Source: Amycolatopsis roodepoortensis
GTDB lineage: Bacteria; Actinomycetota; Actinomycetes; Mycobacteriales; Pseudonocardiaceae
Assembly (NCBI RefSeq): GCF_014873915.1
Contig: NZ_JADBEJ010000001.1
Span: 372,001-436,000 of the forward strand
Reading direction: 5' to 3'
DNA: 64,000 bases
Positions within the stretch are counted from its first letter, which is position 1, and each line of letters opens with the position of its first letter. A model generated the notes under the pieces. It was not told the DNA's origin. It searched no databases and was given only the letters and a program-made list of their open reading frames with translations. Positions 56,120 to 64,000 of the stretch are shown here, piece after piece. The position numbers and the translations under genes were made by a program.

Positions 56120-57001
56120 GTGGCTGGGACCGGGTACTTCACATCCGTCGAAGACGTGACGGCGAAGCTCGCCGACACCGGCTACCTGGCCTCCGCGGCC
56201 GTCGCCACCACGGTGTTCCTCGCGGACGCCCTCGGCAAGCCGTTGCTGATCGAGGGCCCCGCCGGGGTCGGCAAGACCGAGCTGGCGAAGGCGGTCGCGC
56301 AGGCCAGCGGCTCCCGGCTCGTGCGGTTGCAGTGCTACGAAGGCGTCGACGAGTCGCGTGCGCTGTACGAGTGGAACCACGCGAAGCAGCTTCTCCGGAT
56401 CACCGCCGGCAAGGACGAGACCTGGGACGAAGCCCGCAACGACATCTTCGGTGAAGAGTTCCTGCTGGCCAGGCCGCTGCTGACGGCGATCAAGGGTGAC
56501 GAGCCGACGGTCCTGCTCATCGACGAGACCGACAAGGCCGACGTCGAGATCGAGGGTCTGCTGCTGGAGGTGCTCGGCGACTTCCAGATCACCGTCCCGG
56601 AACTCGGCACGATCACCGCCGGGCGCAAGCCGTTCGTGGTGCTGACCTCCAACGCGACGCGTGAGCTTTCCGAGGCGCTGCGACGGCGTTGCCTGTTCCT
56701 GCACATCGATTTCCCCGACGCCGCACTGGAGCAGCGCATCGTGCGGCTCAAGGTGCCGGGCGTCGACGACGCGCTCGCCGCGTCCGTGGTCAAGGTGATC
56801 ACCGCGTTGCGGGCGATGGAACTGCGGAAGGCGCCGTCGGTCGCCGAAACCATCGACTGGGCCCGCACCCTGCTCGCGCTCGGCGCGGACAGCCTCGGCG
56901 AGGACGTCGTCCGCGCGAGTCTCGGCGTCATCCTCAAACACCAGGACGACGTCGTGAAGGCGGACGCGCGGCTGGAACTCGGCAAGGTCCTCGGCTCGTG
57001 A
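56120..57001 (+). CDS. MoxR/CoxD-like AAA+ ATPase
   Basis: A 293-residue AAA+ chaperone-type ATPase. Walker A is GPAGVGKTE at residues 46-54; Walker B is VLLIDETDKAD near 140; sensor 1 is VLTSNATRELSEALRRR. MoxR proteins work with a VWA-domain partner to activate enzyme complexes. GTG 56120 follows GGGAGG. Its stop overlaps the start of the VWA gene as GTGA. The pair matches CoxD/CoxE, maturation factors of molybdenum hydroxylases. Confidence 0.9.
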   Translation: MAGTGYFTSVEDVTAKLADTGYLASAAVATTVFLADALGKPLLIEGPAGVGKTELAKAVAQASGSRLVRLQCYEGVDESRALYEWNHAKQLLRITAGKDETWDEARNDIFGEEFLLARPLLTAIKGDEPTVLLIDETDKADVEIEGLLLEVLGDFQITVPELGTITAGRKPFVVLTSNATRELSEALRRRCLFLHIDFPDAALEQRIVRLKVPGVDDALAASVVKVITALRAMELRKAPSVAETIDWARTLLALGADSLGEDVVRASLGVILKHQDDVVKADARLELGKVLGS

Positions 57002-58347
57002 GCGGCGTGCCGGGCAGGCTCGTCGAATTCGTGGAAGCGTTGCGGGAGCACGGGATCCCGGCGGGTCCCAGTGAGACGGTCGACGCCGCCGCGGCACTCG
57101 AAGTGCTGGGCCTGGCCTCCCGCGAGCAGATGCGCGAAGGGCTCGCGGCGGCGCTGGTCCGGCGCGGCGGCCAGCGCGCGGTGTTCGACGCGACGTTCGA
57201 CATCTACTTCCCGCTCGGCGTCGGCGCCCCGTCGCAGGATCCCGTCGAAGACCTGGCCGCGTTGCGGGATCGGCTCGCCGCGGCGCTCGCCGCCGACGAC
57301 CAGACGGAACTGACGCAACTGGCCGGGCTCGCCGTCGACATGCTGGGGGAGTACGGCGGTACGGCGGGAAGCGGCGGCTGGTCGGCACACCAGACGCTGG
57401 AACGGCTTCAGCCGCAGACACTAGTGGTCCGCGTCCTCGAAGCGATCCGCGCGGGTGGCCAGGAGGACTTCACCGACCGGCTGGACCGCGACGACGTCCG
57501 GCGGCGGGTCGAAGGCTTCCGTGGGCTGGTGCGGACCGAAGCACGCCGCAGGGTGGCGGAAGTCCGTGGCAGGGAACGGGTTTCGCGGCACGCGGTGCCG
57601 CCGGCGGCCGACCGCGTCGACTTCCTGCTCGCCAGCCGCGCGCAACTCGCCGAACTCCGCCGCGTCGTCCAGCCGCTGTCACGCAAACTTGCCACCAGGC
57701 TGGCCGTCCGGCGACGGCGGCACGCGCGCGGGCAGATCGACCTGCGCCGGACGCTGCGGCGCTCGCTGTCCACCGGCGGCGTCCCGATGCGGCCGTCGTA
57801 CCGGCGGCACCGGCCGGGGCGGCCGGAAATCGTGCTGCTGTGCGACATGTCGGGCTCGGTGGCCGGTTTCGCGAACTTCACCATGCTGCTGGTGCAGGCG
57901 TTGCGCGACCAGTTCAGCAAGGTGCGGGTGTTCGCGTTCATCGACGCGTGCGACGAGATCACCCATCTCGTCGACACCGGCGCCGCCGATCCGGAGGATC
58001 TCGGCGCGCGCATCCTCGCCGACGCGGAACTGACCCGCTGGGACGGGCACAGCGACTACGGGCACGCGCTCGGCGAGTTCGCCGAACGCTACTCGGACGC
58101 CGTGGGGCCCAAGACGTCCCTGCTCATCCTCGGGGACGCCAGGACTAACGGTGGCGACCCGAACCTGGAGGCGGTGCGCGGGCTCGCCGCCGCGGCGAGG
58201 CATACGTACTGGCTCAATCCCGAGCGGACCGCGCTGTGGTCCACCGGGGACTCCGAGGCGCACGCGTACGCCCAGGTCGTCGAGATGCACGAGTGCCGGA
58301 ACGTGCACCAGTTGACGCGGCTGGTGACCCGGCTTCTGCCCGCTTAG
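56998..58347 (+). CDS. CoxE-like VWA domain protein
   Basis: A 449-residue protein of the VWA/CoxE family. The N-terminal helical part begins VPGRLVEFVEALREHGIPAGP, the centre is Arg-rich (ATRLAVRRRRHARGQIDLRR), and the VWA domain carries the MIDAS motif D283-M-S-G-S near the end. In CO dehydrogenase maturation, CoxE works with CoxD to complete the molybdenum site. The GTG at 56998 overlaps the MoxR stop. The molybdenum hydroxylase at 46.9 kb is a plausible client, though 7.4 kb away. Confidence 0.88.
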   Translation: MSGVPGRLVEFVEALREHGIPAGPSETVDAAAALEVLGLASREQMREGLAAALVRRGGQRAVFDATFDIYFPLGVGAPSQDPVEDLAALRDRLAAALAADDQTELTQLAGLAVDMLGEYGGTAGSGGWSAHQTLERLQPQTLVVRVLEAIRAGGQEDFTDRLDRDDVRRRVEGFRGLVRTEARRRVAEVRGRERVSRHAVPPAADRVDFLLASRAQLAELRRVVQPLSRKLATRLAVRRRRHARGQIDLRRTLRRSLSTGGVPMRPSYRRHRPGRPEIVLLCDMSGSVAGFANFTMLLVQALRDQFSKVRVFAFIDACDEITHLVDTGAADPEDLGARILADAELTRWDGHSDYGHALGEFAERYSDAVGPKTSLLILGDARTNGGDPNLEAVRGLAAAARHTYWLNPERTALWSTGDSEAHAYAQVVEMHECRNVHQLTRLVTRLLPA

Positions 58348-59132
58348 GGCTTCAGTGCTGCCTTCCCGTACGCGTCGGCGTTGCTGAACACTTCCTGCCC
58401 GTACGCGGTGGAGTTGTTGTAGGTCAGCACCGCGGTCCACCAGCCGGCGGGGTCTCCGAGGTCACCGCCCCGGGCGCACATGTACCGCGCGGTCGTCATC
58501 GCCGCGTCGTCGATGTTCTGCGGGTCCGGCGCGGCGCCGTCGCCGCTCGCGCGGACGCCGTACCGCTTCCAGGTGGCGGGCAGGAACTGCATGGGCCCGA
58601 CCGCGCGATCCCACTTCGCGTCGCCGTCGAGGGCGCCCTTGTCGGTGTCGACGACCGCCAGCACACCGGGGGAACCGTCGAGCGGGATACCGATGATCGG
58701 CGGCGTCACGACGCCGTCCTCACCGGCACGGGAGCCGTCGTGCCGGGCGTGCTGGGACTCGGTCCGGCCGATCCCGGCGATCGTCGCCCAGGTGATTTCG
58801 CAGCGTGGAGTGGTCTTCGCGGTCTTCTCGGCGGCGTTCACGTAGGCCCGCAGCGCGCGCGAGGGGATGTCCGTGTTCTCCGACACCTTCGCGATCCAGG
58901 CGTCCTTCGCGGGCTCCGCGGGCAGCGGTCCGGCGTCGCCGGGGATCGCCGAACGCGGGGCGGGCTTGAGCGCGGGGACCTCGAACGCCGGCTTGACCGG
59001 CACCGGCTCGCGGTCGTTGAGGCTGATCACGACCCAGACGGCACCGGCGACCAAGGCGCCCACGACCAGGAGCGCGAGCATCACGCAGCCACGCGGGCCA
59101 CGTTTCCTGGGCGGCTGTTCCCACTGGTCCAT
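58344..59132 (-). CDS. membrane-anchored lytic murein transglycosylase (SLT2-type)
   Basis: A 262-residue cell-wall enzyme that cleaves the MurNAc-GlcNAc bond with 1,6-anhydro product. One transmembrane helix lies at about residues 17-38, followed by a Pro-rich stalk. The domain carries IAGIGRTESQHARHDGS with the catalytic Glu, and RAVGPMQFLPATWKRYG, then QNIDDAAMTTARYMC and WWTAVLTYNNS. That order is the SLT2 type. ATG 59132 is the likely start; longer in-frame starts upstream fall in the palindromic region. Its stop overlaps the convergent CoxE-like gene by four bases. Confidence 0.86.
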   Translation of the reverse strand: MDQWEQPPRKRGPRGCVMLALLVVGALVAGAVWVVISLNDREPVPVKPAFEVPALKPAPRSAIPGDAGPLPAEPAKDAWIAKVSENTDIPSRALRAYVNAAEKTAKTTPRCEITWATIAGIGRTESQHARHDGSRAGEDGVVTPPIIGIPLDGSPGVLAVVDTDKGALDGDAKWDRAVGPMQFLPATWKRYGVRASGDGAAPDPQNIDDAAMTTARYMCARGGDLGDPAGWWTAVLTYNNSTAYGQEVFSNADAYGKAALKP

Positions 59133-59231
59133 GAGGTCCAGTGTCGAAGGGGACGAAGCGGTCACCGGTTCCACGGTACGTGACGAATGTGGAGAACTTG
59201 TGTGGCCCGCCGTCCGGGTGACCCGGCCCAC

Positions 59232-59301
59232 CCCCGCGTTTCGTCCTCTGAAAGCGGTCCTTGCGCGTGCAACTACCGCAAGTAGAGGACTGAACGCGGG
59301 G
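59232..59301. repeat. 70-bp imperfect palindrome in a divergent gap
   Basis: The left half, 59232-59263, and right half, 59270-59301, are reverse complements over most of their length: CCCCGCGTT, GTCCTCT, GCGGT and TTG match exactly, with short mismatched spacers, around a six-base centre. It lies in the 306-base gap between the transglycosylase and the GH5 gene. Probably a repeated intergenic element or a cruciform or terminator; not coding. Confidence 0.7.
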
Positions 59302-59360
59302 TGCGATCGCCCCCTTTGCCCGGTTGACAGCGCTTCGGCCGGATGGTGAGACTGGTCCGC

Positions 59361-59379
59361 GTTAGGAAGGTTTCTTAAC
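59361..59379. promoter_or_regulatory. candidate operator or promoter element upstream of the GH5 gene
   Basis: GTTAGGAAGGTTTCTTAAC is a 19-base near-palindrome centred on 59370 with one mismatch. Palindromes of the TTAGGAAAGTTTCCTAA type recur before secreted glycosidase genes of actinobacteria (recalled, not searched). It lies 60 bases before the start of the glucanase. Confidence 0.6.
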
Positions 59380-59438
59380 GAGGGCTCGCCGCGCCCCTGC
59401 TTCACGGAACGCAACGACGCTTCTGAAGGAGGCACAAA

Positions 59439-61142
59439 GTGGTACGCCCAAGATGGCGGGCGGCGCTGGTCACGGTGCTCGCGGCCGCCTCGGTCCCGAT
59501 CTCCGCCCAGGCCGCTTCCGCGGCTCCCGTCCGCTACGAGTCCGAGAACGCGACGATCTCACGCGGCGTGGTCGAATCGAATCACACCGGCTTCACCGGA
59601 TCCGGCTTCGTGAACTACGACAACGTCACCGGCAGCTACGTCGAGTACACCGTCAACGCGGCGCAGGCCGGGCAGCACACGCTGACCTTCCGCTACGCCA
59701 ACGGCACGACCGCCAACCGTCCGCTCGACATCACCGGCAACGGTTCCATCGCCGTCGACGACCTCGGGTTCGCCGGCACCGGCGCGTGGACGACCTGGCG
59801 CACGGTCACCACCACGGTGAATCTCGCCGCGGGCGCCAACAAGATCCGCACCACCGCCGTCACGTCGAACGGCGGCCCCAACGCCGACTCGCTGTCGGTC
59901 GAAGGCAGCGGCGGTTCCAGCGACACCGAAGCGCCGACGGCGCCGGGCACGCCCACCACGTCGAACGTGACCTGCGGCAGCGTGACCCTGACCTGGCAGG
60001 CATCGGCCGACAACGTCGGCGTCACCGGGTACCGCGTGCTCCGGAACGGGCAAACCGTTGCCACGACGGCGAATCCGCCCGCGACGGTGACCGGCCTCGC
60101 CGCGTCGACGGCCTACTCGTTCACGGTGGTCGCCCACGACGCGGCGGGGAACACGTCCGCGCCGAGCGCCACCGTCTCCGCCACCACACCGGCGTGCGGT
60201 ACCGGGACACCGGTGTCCATCAACGGAAAGCTCCACGTCTGCGGCGTCAAACTGTGCAACCAGTACGGCAAGCCCATCCAGCTGCGGGGGATGAGCACGC
60301 ACGGGATCCAGTGGTACAGCCAATGCGTGAAGACCGCCTCGCTGGACGCGCTGGCCAACGACTGGAAGGCCGACATCCTGCGCGTCGCGATGTACATCCA
60401 GGACGACGGCTACGAGAGCAATCCGCGCAAGTTCACCGACATGATGCACAACTACATCGAAGAGGCGACGAAACGCGGGATGTACGTCCTCGTCGACTGG
60501 CACCAGCTCGACCCGGGCGACCCGAACGCGAACACCCATCTCGCGAAGACCTTCTTCACCGAGATCGCCCAGCGGCACAAGGACAAGGTCAACATCATCT
60601 ACGACGTCGCGAACGAACCGAACGGCGTCAGCTGGGCGGACGTGAAGCGGTACGCCGAAGAGGTCATCCCGGTGATCCGCGCCCAGGACCCGGACAGCGT
60701 CGTCTTCCTCGGGACGCACGGCTGGTCGACCTTCGGCGTCTCCGACCAGCGTGACGAGACCGACATCCTGAACAACCCGGTCAACGCCACCAACATCATG
60801 TACACGTTCCACTTCTACGCGGCGTCACACCAGGACGAGCACTACGACGCCCTGGCGCGGACGGCCGACAAGCTCCCGGTGTTCGTCACGGAATTCGGCA
60901 CCCAGACCTACACGGGTGACGGCGGGAACGACTTCGCCTACTCGCAGAAGTACCTGGATCTGCTGGCCGCCAAGAAGATCGGCTGGACGAACTGGAACTT
61001 CTCCGACGACTTCCGCTCCGGTGCCGTGTTCAAGACCGGGACCTGCGCCGGGAGCTCCTTCACCGGTACTTCGATGCTGAAGCCCGCCGGTGTCTGGGTG
61101 CGGGACCGCATCCGCACGCCGGACGACTTCCCGACCGGCTGA
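59439..61142 (+). CDS. secreted CBM-FN3-GH5 endoglucanase
   Basis: A 567-residue exported cellulase-type glycosidase. The signal peptide covers about residues 1-28 (ISAQAASAAP). Residues 30-155 form a CBM6/35-like module (RYESENATISRGVVESN to NADSLSVEG), 165-250 an FN3 module (APGTPTTSNVTCGSVTLTWQ), and 265-555 the GH5 barrel. The catalytic acid/base is E393 in DVANEPNG and the nucleophile E485 in VFVTEFGT. Loops of four Cys in LHVCGVKLCNQYG suggest a disulfide. The GTG at 59439 follows AAGGAGG. A 14-bp hairpin terminates it. Confidence 0.93.
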   Translation: MVRPRWRAALVTVLAAASVPISAQAASAAPVRYESENATISRGVVESNHTGFTGSGFVNYDNVTGSYVEYTVNAAQAGQHTLTFRYANGTTANRPLDITGNGSIAVDDLGFAGTGAWTTWRTVTTTVNLAAGANKIRTTAVTSNGGPNADSLSVEGSGGSSDTEAPTAPGTPTTSNVTCGSVTLTWQASADNVGVTGYRVLRNGQTVATTANPPATVTGLAASTAYSFTVVAHDAAGNTSAPSATVSATTPACGTGTPVSINGKLHVCGVKLCNQYGKPIQLRGMSTHGIQWYSQCVKTASLDALANDWKADILRVAMYIQDDGYESNPRKFTDMMHNYIEEATKRGMYVLVDWHQLDPGDPNANTHLAKTFFTEIAQRHKDKVNIIYDVANEPNGVSWADVKRYAEEVIPVIRAQDPDSVVFLGTHGWSTFGVSDQRDETDILNNPVNATNIMYTFHFYAASHQDEHYDALARTADKLPVFVTEFGTQTYTGDGGNDFAYSQKYLDLLAAKKIGWTNWNFSDDFRSGAVFKTGTCAGSSFTGTSMLKPAGVWVRDRIRTPDDFPTG

Positions 61143-61149
61143 CCCTCGG

Positions 61150-61182
61150 ACGCCTCGTGCCCGCTGTCCGGGCACGAGGCGT
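61150..61182 (+). terminator. 14-bp perfect hairpin after the GH5 gene
   Basis: Arms 61150-61163 and 61169-61182 are exact reverse complements around a five-base loop, beginning eight bases after the stop codon. Confidence 0.8.
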
Positions 61183-61207
61183 TCCCCGGCGTGGCAGACT
61201 CCGCCGG

Positions 61208-61723
61208 ATGAACGCGTGGCTCACCAGCCTCATCGCCGTCGCCGGGACGCTGCTCGGCTCGACGTCGACCTTCCTGTTCCAGCGGCTCAGCACCGCTCGC
61301 ACCGAGCGGTTCACCCGTGAGGAACGACTCCGCCAGGACCGGACGGAAGCCTGTGTCGACTTCGCGGGCGCGATCACCGGGCTCCGCCGTGGTGCCGTCA
61401 GTCTCTGGCTTCTGCGACGGCGTGCCGCCGCCGGCGACGAGGATCTGCGCGCCGCGTTCACCGAATCCGACGTTCTCGGCGCCGCGGCGGACCACGCCCG
61501 CTTCCGGGTGGCGCTGCTCACCGGCGATCCGGAGCTGGTGGCGCTCGCCGATGCCGCGTTCGAACACTGTGGTGCGATCCGGGAGGCGGCCGACCACGCC
61601 GAACTGGCCGATCACGAGGAGCGGTGCCAGCGGGCGCTCGACGCCTTCATCGACGCCGCGGGTGTCCAGGTGCGCGGCGTCAGGCCAGCCAGGCGTCGAT
61701 CTCTTGGTGGATCGAACGCTTGA
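61208..61723 (+). CDS. small membrane-anchored hypothetical protein
   Basis: A 171-residue protein with an N-terminal helix (residues 3-22) followed by a charged alpha-helical domain rich in Arg, Glu and Ala: TREERLRQDRTEACVDFAGAITGLRRG and later DPELVALADAAFEHCGAIREAADHAELADHEE. The layout resembles the small KilB-like or unknown proteins of streptomycetes, but I do not recognise a family firmly. ATG 61208. Its last 44 bases overlap the convergent adenosine deaminase gene; this long overlap suggests its true end may be shorter in relatives. Confidence 0.65.
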   Translation: MNAWLTSLIAVAGTLLGSTSTFLFQRLSTARTERFTREERLRQDRTEACVDFAGAITGLRRGAVSLWLLRRRAAAGDEDLRAAFTESDVLGAAADHARFRVALLTGDPELVALADAAFEHCGAIREAADHAELADHEERCQRALDAFIDAAGVQVRGVRPARRRSLGGSNA

Positions 61724-62654
61724 GTTCGGCGGGGGCGAACGACGCGTCGACGGACGCCCGGGCGAGGCCCGCGAGCGCGAGGTCGTCGTAGGCGAACGCC
61801 TCACGAGTGCGCAGGAACTCGTCGGTCAGCGTCGTCCCGGTGACCGACGGGACGTCGGTACTGAGTGTGACCACGAGCCCGGCGTCGACCAGACGGGGGA
61901 GCGGATGTTCCTCGAACGAGGGCACGAGCCCGAGCGTCACGTTCGACGACGGGCAGACCTCCAGCGCGATACCGCGTTCCCGCACCTCGGCGACCAGTGC
62001 GACGTCCTCCAGGATCCGGATGCCGTGGCCGATCCGCTCGCTGTGCCCGACCTCCAGCGCCTCGCGGATGCTGGCCGGGCCGGCGTCCTCGCCCGCGTGG
62101 TGGATCAGGTGGAGCCCCGCCTCCTCGGCCTCGTCGCAGATCCCGGCGAACGGCGCGAGCGGATACTTCTCCTCCCCGGCGAGCCCGATCGCGAACACCC
62201 CGTCCGGGGCGTACCGGCGGGCCAGGTCGAGGGTGAGCCGGGCACGTTCGACCGACCGGCGGCGTGAGTGGTCCAGCAGCACCCGCCAGTGGAGCCCGTG
62301 TTCGGCCGCGCCTGCCGAGAGTCCTTTGAGGACGGACGCCAGCGGCATGTCCGGCTCGCCGAGCCGTTCGCCGTGCGAAGCCGCCGTGAAGGTGACCTCG
62401 GCGTAGCGGACGCCGTCCGCGACCTGGTCTTCGCAGAACTCGCGTGCCACCCGTTCGAAGTCATCCGGCCTCCGCAGGCAGGACCGCAGCAGCCCGTTGT
62501 AGTCACCGAACGCGCGGAAGCCATCGAAAACGGGTTGTTCCGCGGGTACGGCGATGCCGTTCGCCTCGCCGATGTCACGGAGCGTGTCCGGCCGGACGGT
62601 GCTCTCGAGGTGGACGTGCAGATGGGCCTTGGGCAGCAGAGAAAGATCCCGCAT
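61680..62654 (-). CDS. add: adenosine deaminase family protein
   Basis: A 324-residue metal-dependent deaminase of the ADA family, converting adenosine (or a close analogue) to inosine. Zinc ligands are in HLHVHLE (H11, H13 and H15 region), HHAGEDAGP with the catalytic Glu, ERIGHGIRI and STDVPSV with the metal Asp. The N-terminus is HLHVHLEST, not the usual HxHLDG(S/A), so a non-adenosine substrate such as a modified nucleoside is possible. ATG 62654 gives family length; TAAATT nine bases before it is a plausible -10 for a leaderless transcript. It overlaps the small gene at 61208. Confidence 0.88.
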   Translation of the reverse strand: MRDLSLLPKAHLHVHLESTVRPDTLRDIGEANGIAVPAEQPVFDGFRAFGDYNGLLRSCLRRPDDFERVAREFCEDQVADGVRYAEVTFTAASHGERLGEPDMPLASVLKGLSAGAAEHGLHWRVLLDHSRRRSVERARLTLDLARRYAPDGVFAIGLAGEEKYPLAPFAGICDEAEEAGLHLIHHAGEDAGPASIREALEVGHSERIGHGIRILEDVALVAEVRERGIALEVCPSSNVTLGLVPSFEEHPLPRLVDAGLVVTLSTDVPSVTGTTLTDEFLRTREAFAYDDLALAGLARASVDASFAPAELKRSIHQEIDAWLA

Positions 62655-62807
62655 GAACTCGAATTTAGTGCGCCCGGCCCGCCTCGCGCGCCCGGTTTTC
62701 CGGCGGCCCGGTATCCGAAATGAGTGATTCGGCCCGCCGCGGGGAACCCTGGGGGCACCACCGGTCGTTGAGCAGGACACCAGACGACCCCGAGGAAAGG
62801 GACCACA

Positions 62808-63026
62808 GTGCCTCTACTGCGGAAGTTGACCGCCCTGGCCGGCACCGCCGGGGCCGTGCGCGCCTACGTGCGGAAGAACCCCGAGAAGGTCTCCAAGGTC
62901 GTGAACAAGGCCGCGACCTTCGTCGACCACAAGACCAAGGGCAAGTACCACAGCCAGATCGACGGCGCGGTACGCAAGGTCGACGGGATGACCGGGCGGC
63001 CGCCGCGCCGTCCTTACGAGCACTAG
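62808..63026 (+). CDS. MT0933-like antitoxin-family protein
   Basis: A 72-residue, basic protein with the MT0933 antitoxin-family pattern: a helix with [21 protein letters not shown], then [16 protein letters not shown]. The family was named after a mycobacterial toxin-antitoxin pair, but many members stand alone; no toxin gene is adjacent here. GTG 62808 follows GAGGAAAGGG. It overlaps the convergent recQ stop by four bases. Confidence 0.7.
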   Translation: MPLLRKLTALAGTAGAVRAYVRKNPEKVSKVVNKAATFVDHKTKGKYHSQIDGAVRKVDGMTGRPPRRPYEH

Positions 63027-64000
63027 GCGTCGGCTAGCGTCTCGAGGATCTGCTCGCCGTACTTCGCGAGCTTGTTCTCGCCGACGCCGCTGACGGTACC
63101 CAGCTCCTGCAGCGTGGCGGGCCGTTTGGTGGCGATCTGGCGCAGTGTCGCGTCGTGGAAGATCACGTACGCGGGCACCCCCTGCTCTTTCGCCGCCGCG
63201 GCCCGCCACGACCGCAGCAGCTCGAACACCGGCGCCGCCTCGGCGGGCATGTCGGCCGCCGCGGCCTTCTTCGCGCTGGAGCGGGCCGCGGCCTTCGCCG
63301 CCCGCTCCGGCTCGCGCCGCAGCTGGACCTTCCGCTCCCCGTTCAGCACCTCGGCACTGGCCTCGGTCAGCACCAGCGAGCCGTAGTCGCCCTCGACCGC
63401 CGCGAGCCCCTGCGCGAGCAGCTGCCGAACCACGGCCCGCCACTCGGGCTCTTTCAGCTCCGTGCCGATCCCGAAGACCTTCAGCGAATCGTGCCGGTGC
63501 TGCGTCACCTTCGGCGTCGACTTGCCGAGCAGGATGTCGATGATCTGCCCCGCGCCGAACTTCTGGCGCCGCTCGTTCTGCAGCCGGACGATGGTCGAGA
63601 GGATCTTCTGCGCCGGGATCGTGCCGTCCCAGGTCTCCGGCGGCGCCAGGCAGGTGTCGCAGTTGCCGCAGGGCTCGCTCCGCTGCCCGAAGTAGTTCAG
63701 CACCTGCACACGACGGCATTCGACCGTCTCGCACAGCGCCAGCATCGCGTTGAGGTGGGCGCTCAGCTGCCGCTTGTGCGCTTCGGACCCTTCCGACATG
63801 TCGATCATCTTGCGCTGCTGCACGACGTCCTGGAGCCCGTACGCCAGCCAGGCCGTCGACGGCAGCCCGTCACGGCCCGCACGGCCGGTCTCCTGGTAGT
63901 AGCCCTCGACGGATTTCGGCAGGTCCAGGTGCGCGACGAACCGTACGTCGGGCTTGTCGATGCCCATGCCGAACGCGATCGTCGCGACGACGATCAGCCC
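63023..64000 (-). CDS. recQ: RecQ family ATP-dependent DNA helicase, 5' part outside the window
   Basis: The C-terminal 325 residues of a RecQ helicase. The frame is open to base 64000, where [19 protein letters not shown] (motif V) is visible, followed by [16 protein letters not shown] (motif VI), the zinc ligands in [11 protein letters not shown] and CGNCDTC, the RQC winged helix (about 110-215 visible residues) and the C-terminal HRDC domain ([20 protein letters not shown]). The DEAH-box half lies beyond the window. An Ala/Lys-rich linker joins RQC and HRDC. The stop is shared by four bases with the antitoxin-family gene. Confidence 0.93.
   Translation of the reverse strand, partial: GLIVVATIAFGMGIDKPDVRFVAHLDLPKSVEGYYQETGRAGRDGLPSTAWLAYGLQDVVQQRKMIDMSEGSEAHKRQLSAHLNAMLALCETVECRRVQVLNYFGQRSEPCGNCDTCLAPPETWDGTIPAQKILSTIVRLQNERRQKFGAGQIIDILLGKSTPKVTQHRHDSLKVFGIGTELKEPEWRAVVRQLLAQGLAAVEGDYGSLVLTEASAEVLNGERKVQLRREPERAAKAAARSSAKKAAAADMPAEAAPVFELLRSWRAAAAKEQGVPAYVIFHDATLRQIATKRPATLQELGTVSGVGENKLAKYGEQILETLADA

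Noticed and set aside
54518..57421. 967-residue antisense frame across the MFS and MoxR genes
   Set aside because: Low-complexity His/Arg/Glu composition, and its genes on the other strand are certain.

Overview
The window is high-GC actinobacterial chromosome and reads as a Pseudonocardiales genome, most likely Amycolatopsis. The main grounds are the ftsZ-pgeF-yggS-sepF-yggT-wag31 order, a translational ileS T-box leader, a SAM-IV riboswitch, a SigK/RskA locus, an F420-type luciferase-family oxidoreductase, a DUF222-HNH (13E12-type) gene and GC-rich intergenic palindromes with an AAGGCCCCTT-like core. The genus is inferred from gene content, not from a marker search. I saw no rRNA, tRNA, CRISPR array, prophage or antibiotic gene cluster.

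Layout. 1-1.2 kb: 3' part of a class II DAHP synthase closed by a 29-bp perfect palindrome. 1.2-3.3 kb: WS/DGAT acyltransferase and a DinB/DUF664 protein. 3.3-8.8 kb: a lipid-modification island in two divergent arms. The left arm is ufaA1-like methyltransferase then DUF1295. The right arm is FAD oxidoreductase (frameshifted), DUF1365, sigK, rskA. Its content matches the M. tuberculosis sigK-rskA-Rv0446c-Rv0449c locus. 9-14 kb: division and tip-growth block ftsZ, pgeF, yggS, sepF, yggT, wag31 and a membrane protein; ftsQ is not upstream of ftsZ. 14.5-19.9 kb: FUSC transporter, DUF222-HNH protein, a decayed IS5-type transposase and a TPR-like protein. 19.9-25.9 kb: T-box leader and ileS, a MecA_N-type penicillin-binding protein and an ArsR-type regulator. 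26-32 kb: K+/H+ antiporter, secreted M23 peptidase, SAM-IV riboswitch with a class V aminotransferase, lspA and an RluA-family pseudouridine synthase.

32-46 kb: an HTH/repeat/Ig-like protein, a double-length DUF885 protein, a luciferase-like oxidoreductase, a Ppx/GppA protein, a GH65 phosphorylase coupled to a beta-phosphoglucomutase-type HAD, a TetR/thioesterase divergent pair with two visible operators, a SnoaL-like protein and a ROK regulator. 45.4-50 kb: a zf-HC2 membrane protein divergent from sigC, then a Tat-exported molybdenum hydroxylase with its 2Fe-2S subunit, then a PucR-type regulator. 51-58.3 kb: two aldo/keto reductases, a methyltransferase, a WYL regulator, an MFS exporter, and a MoxR/CoxE-like pair that could serve the molybdenum enzyme. 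58.3-64 kb: a lytic transglycosylase, a secreted CBM-FN3-GH5 glucanase, a small anchored protein, adenosine deaminase, an MT0933-like antitoxin-family protein and the 3' part of recQ.

The most useful leads are the one-base frameshift in the FAD oxidoreductase of the SigK island, the absence of ftsQ and the murein genes between aroG and ftsZ, the two RNA leaders, the internally duplicated DUF885 protein, the tandem TetR operators, and the palindrome families. I found no clearly new defence or mobile system; most of the window is housekeeping or family-level recognisable.
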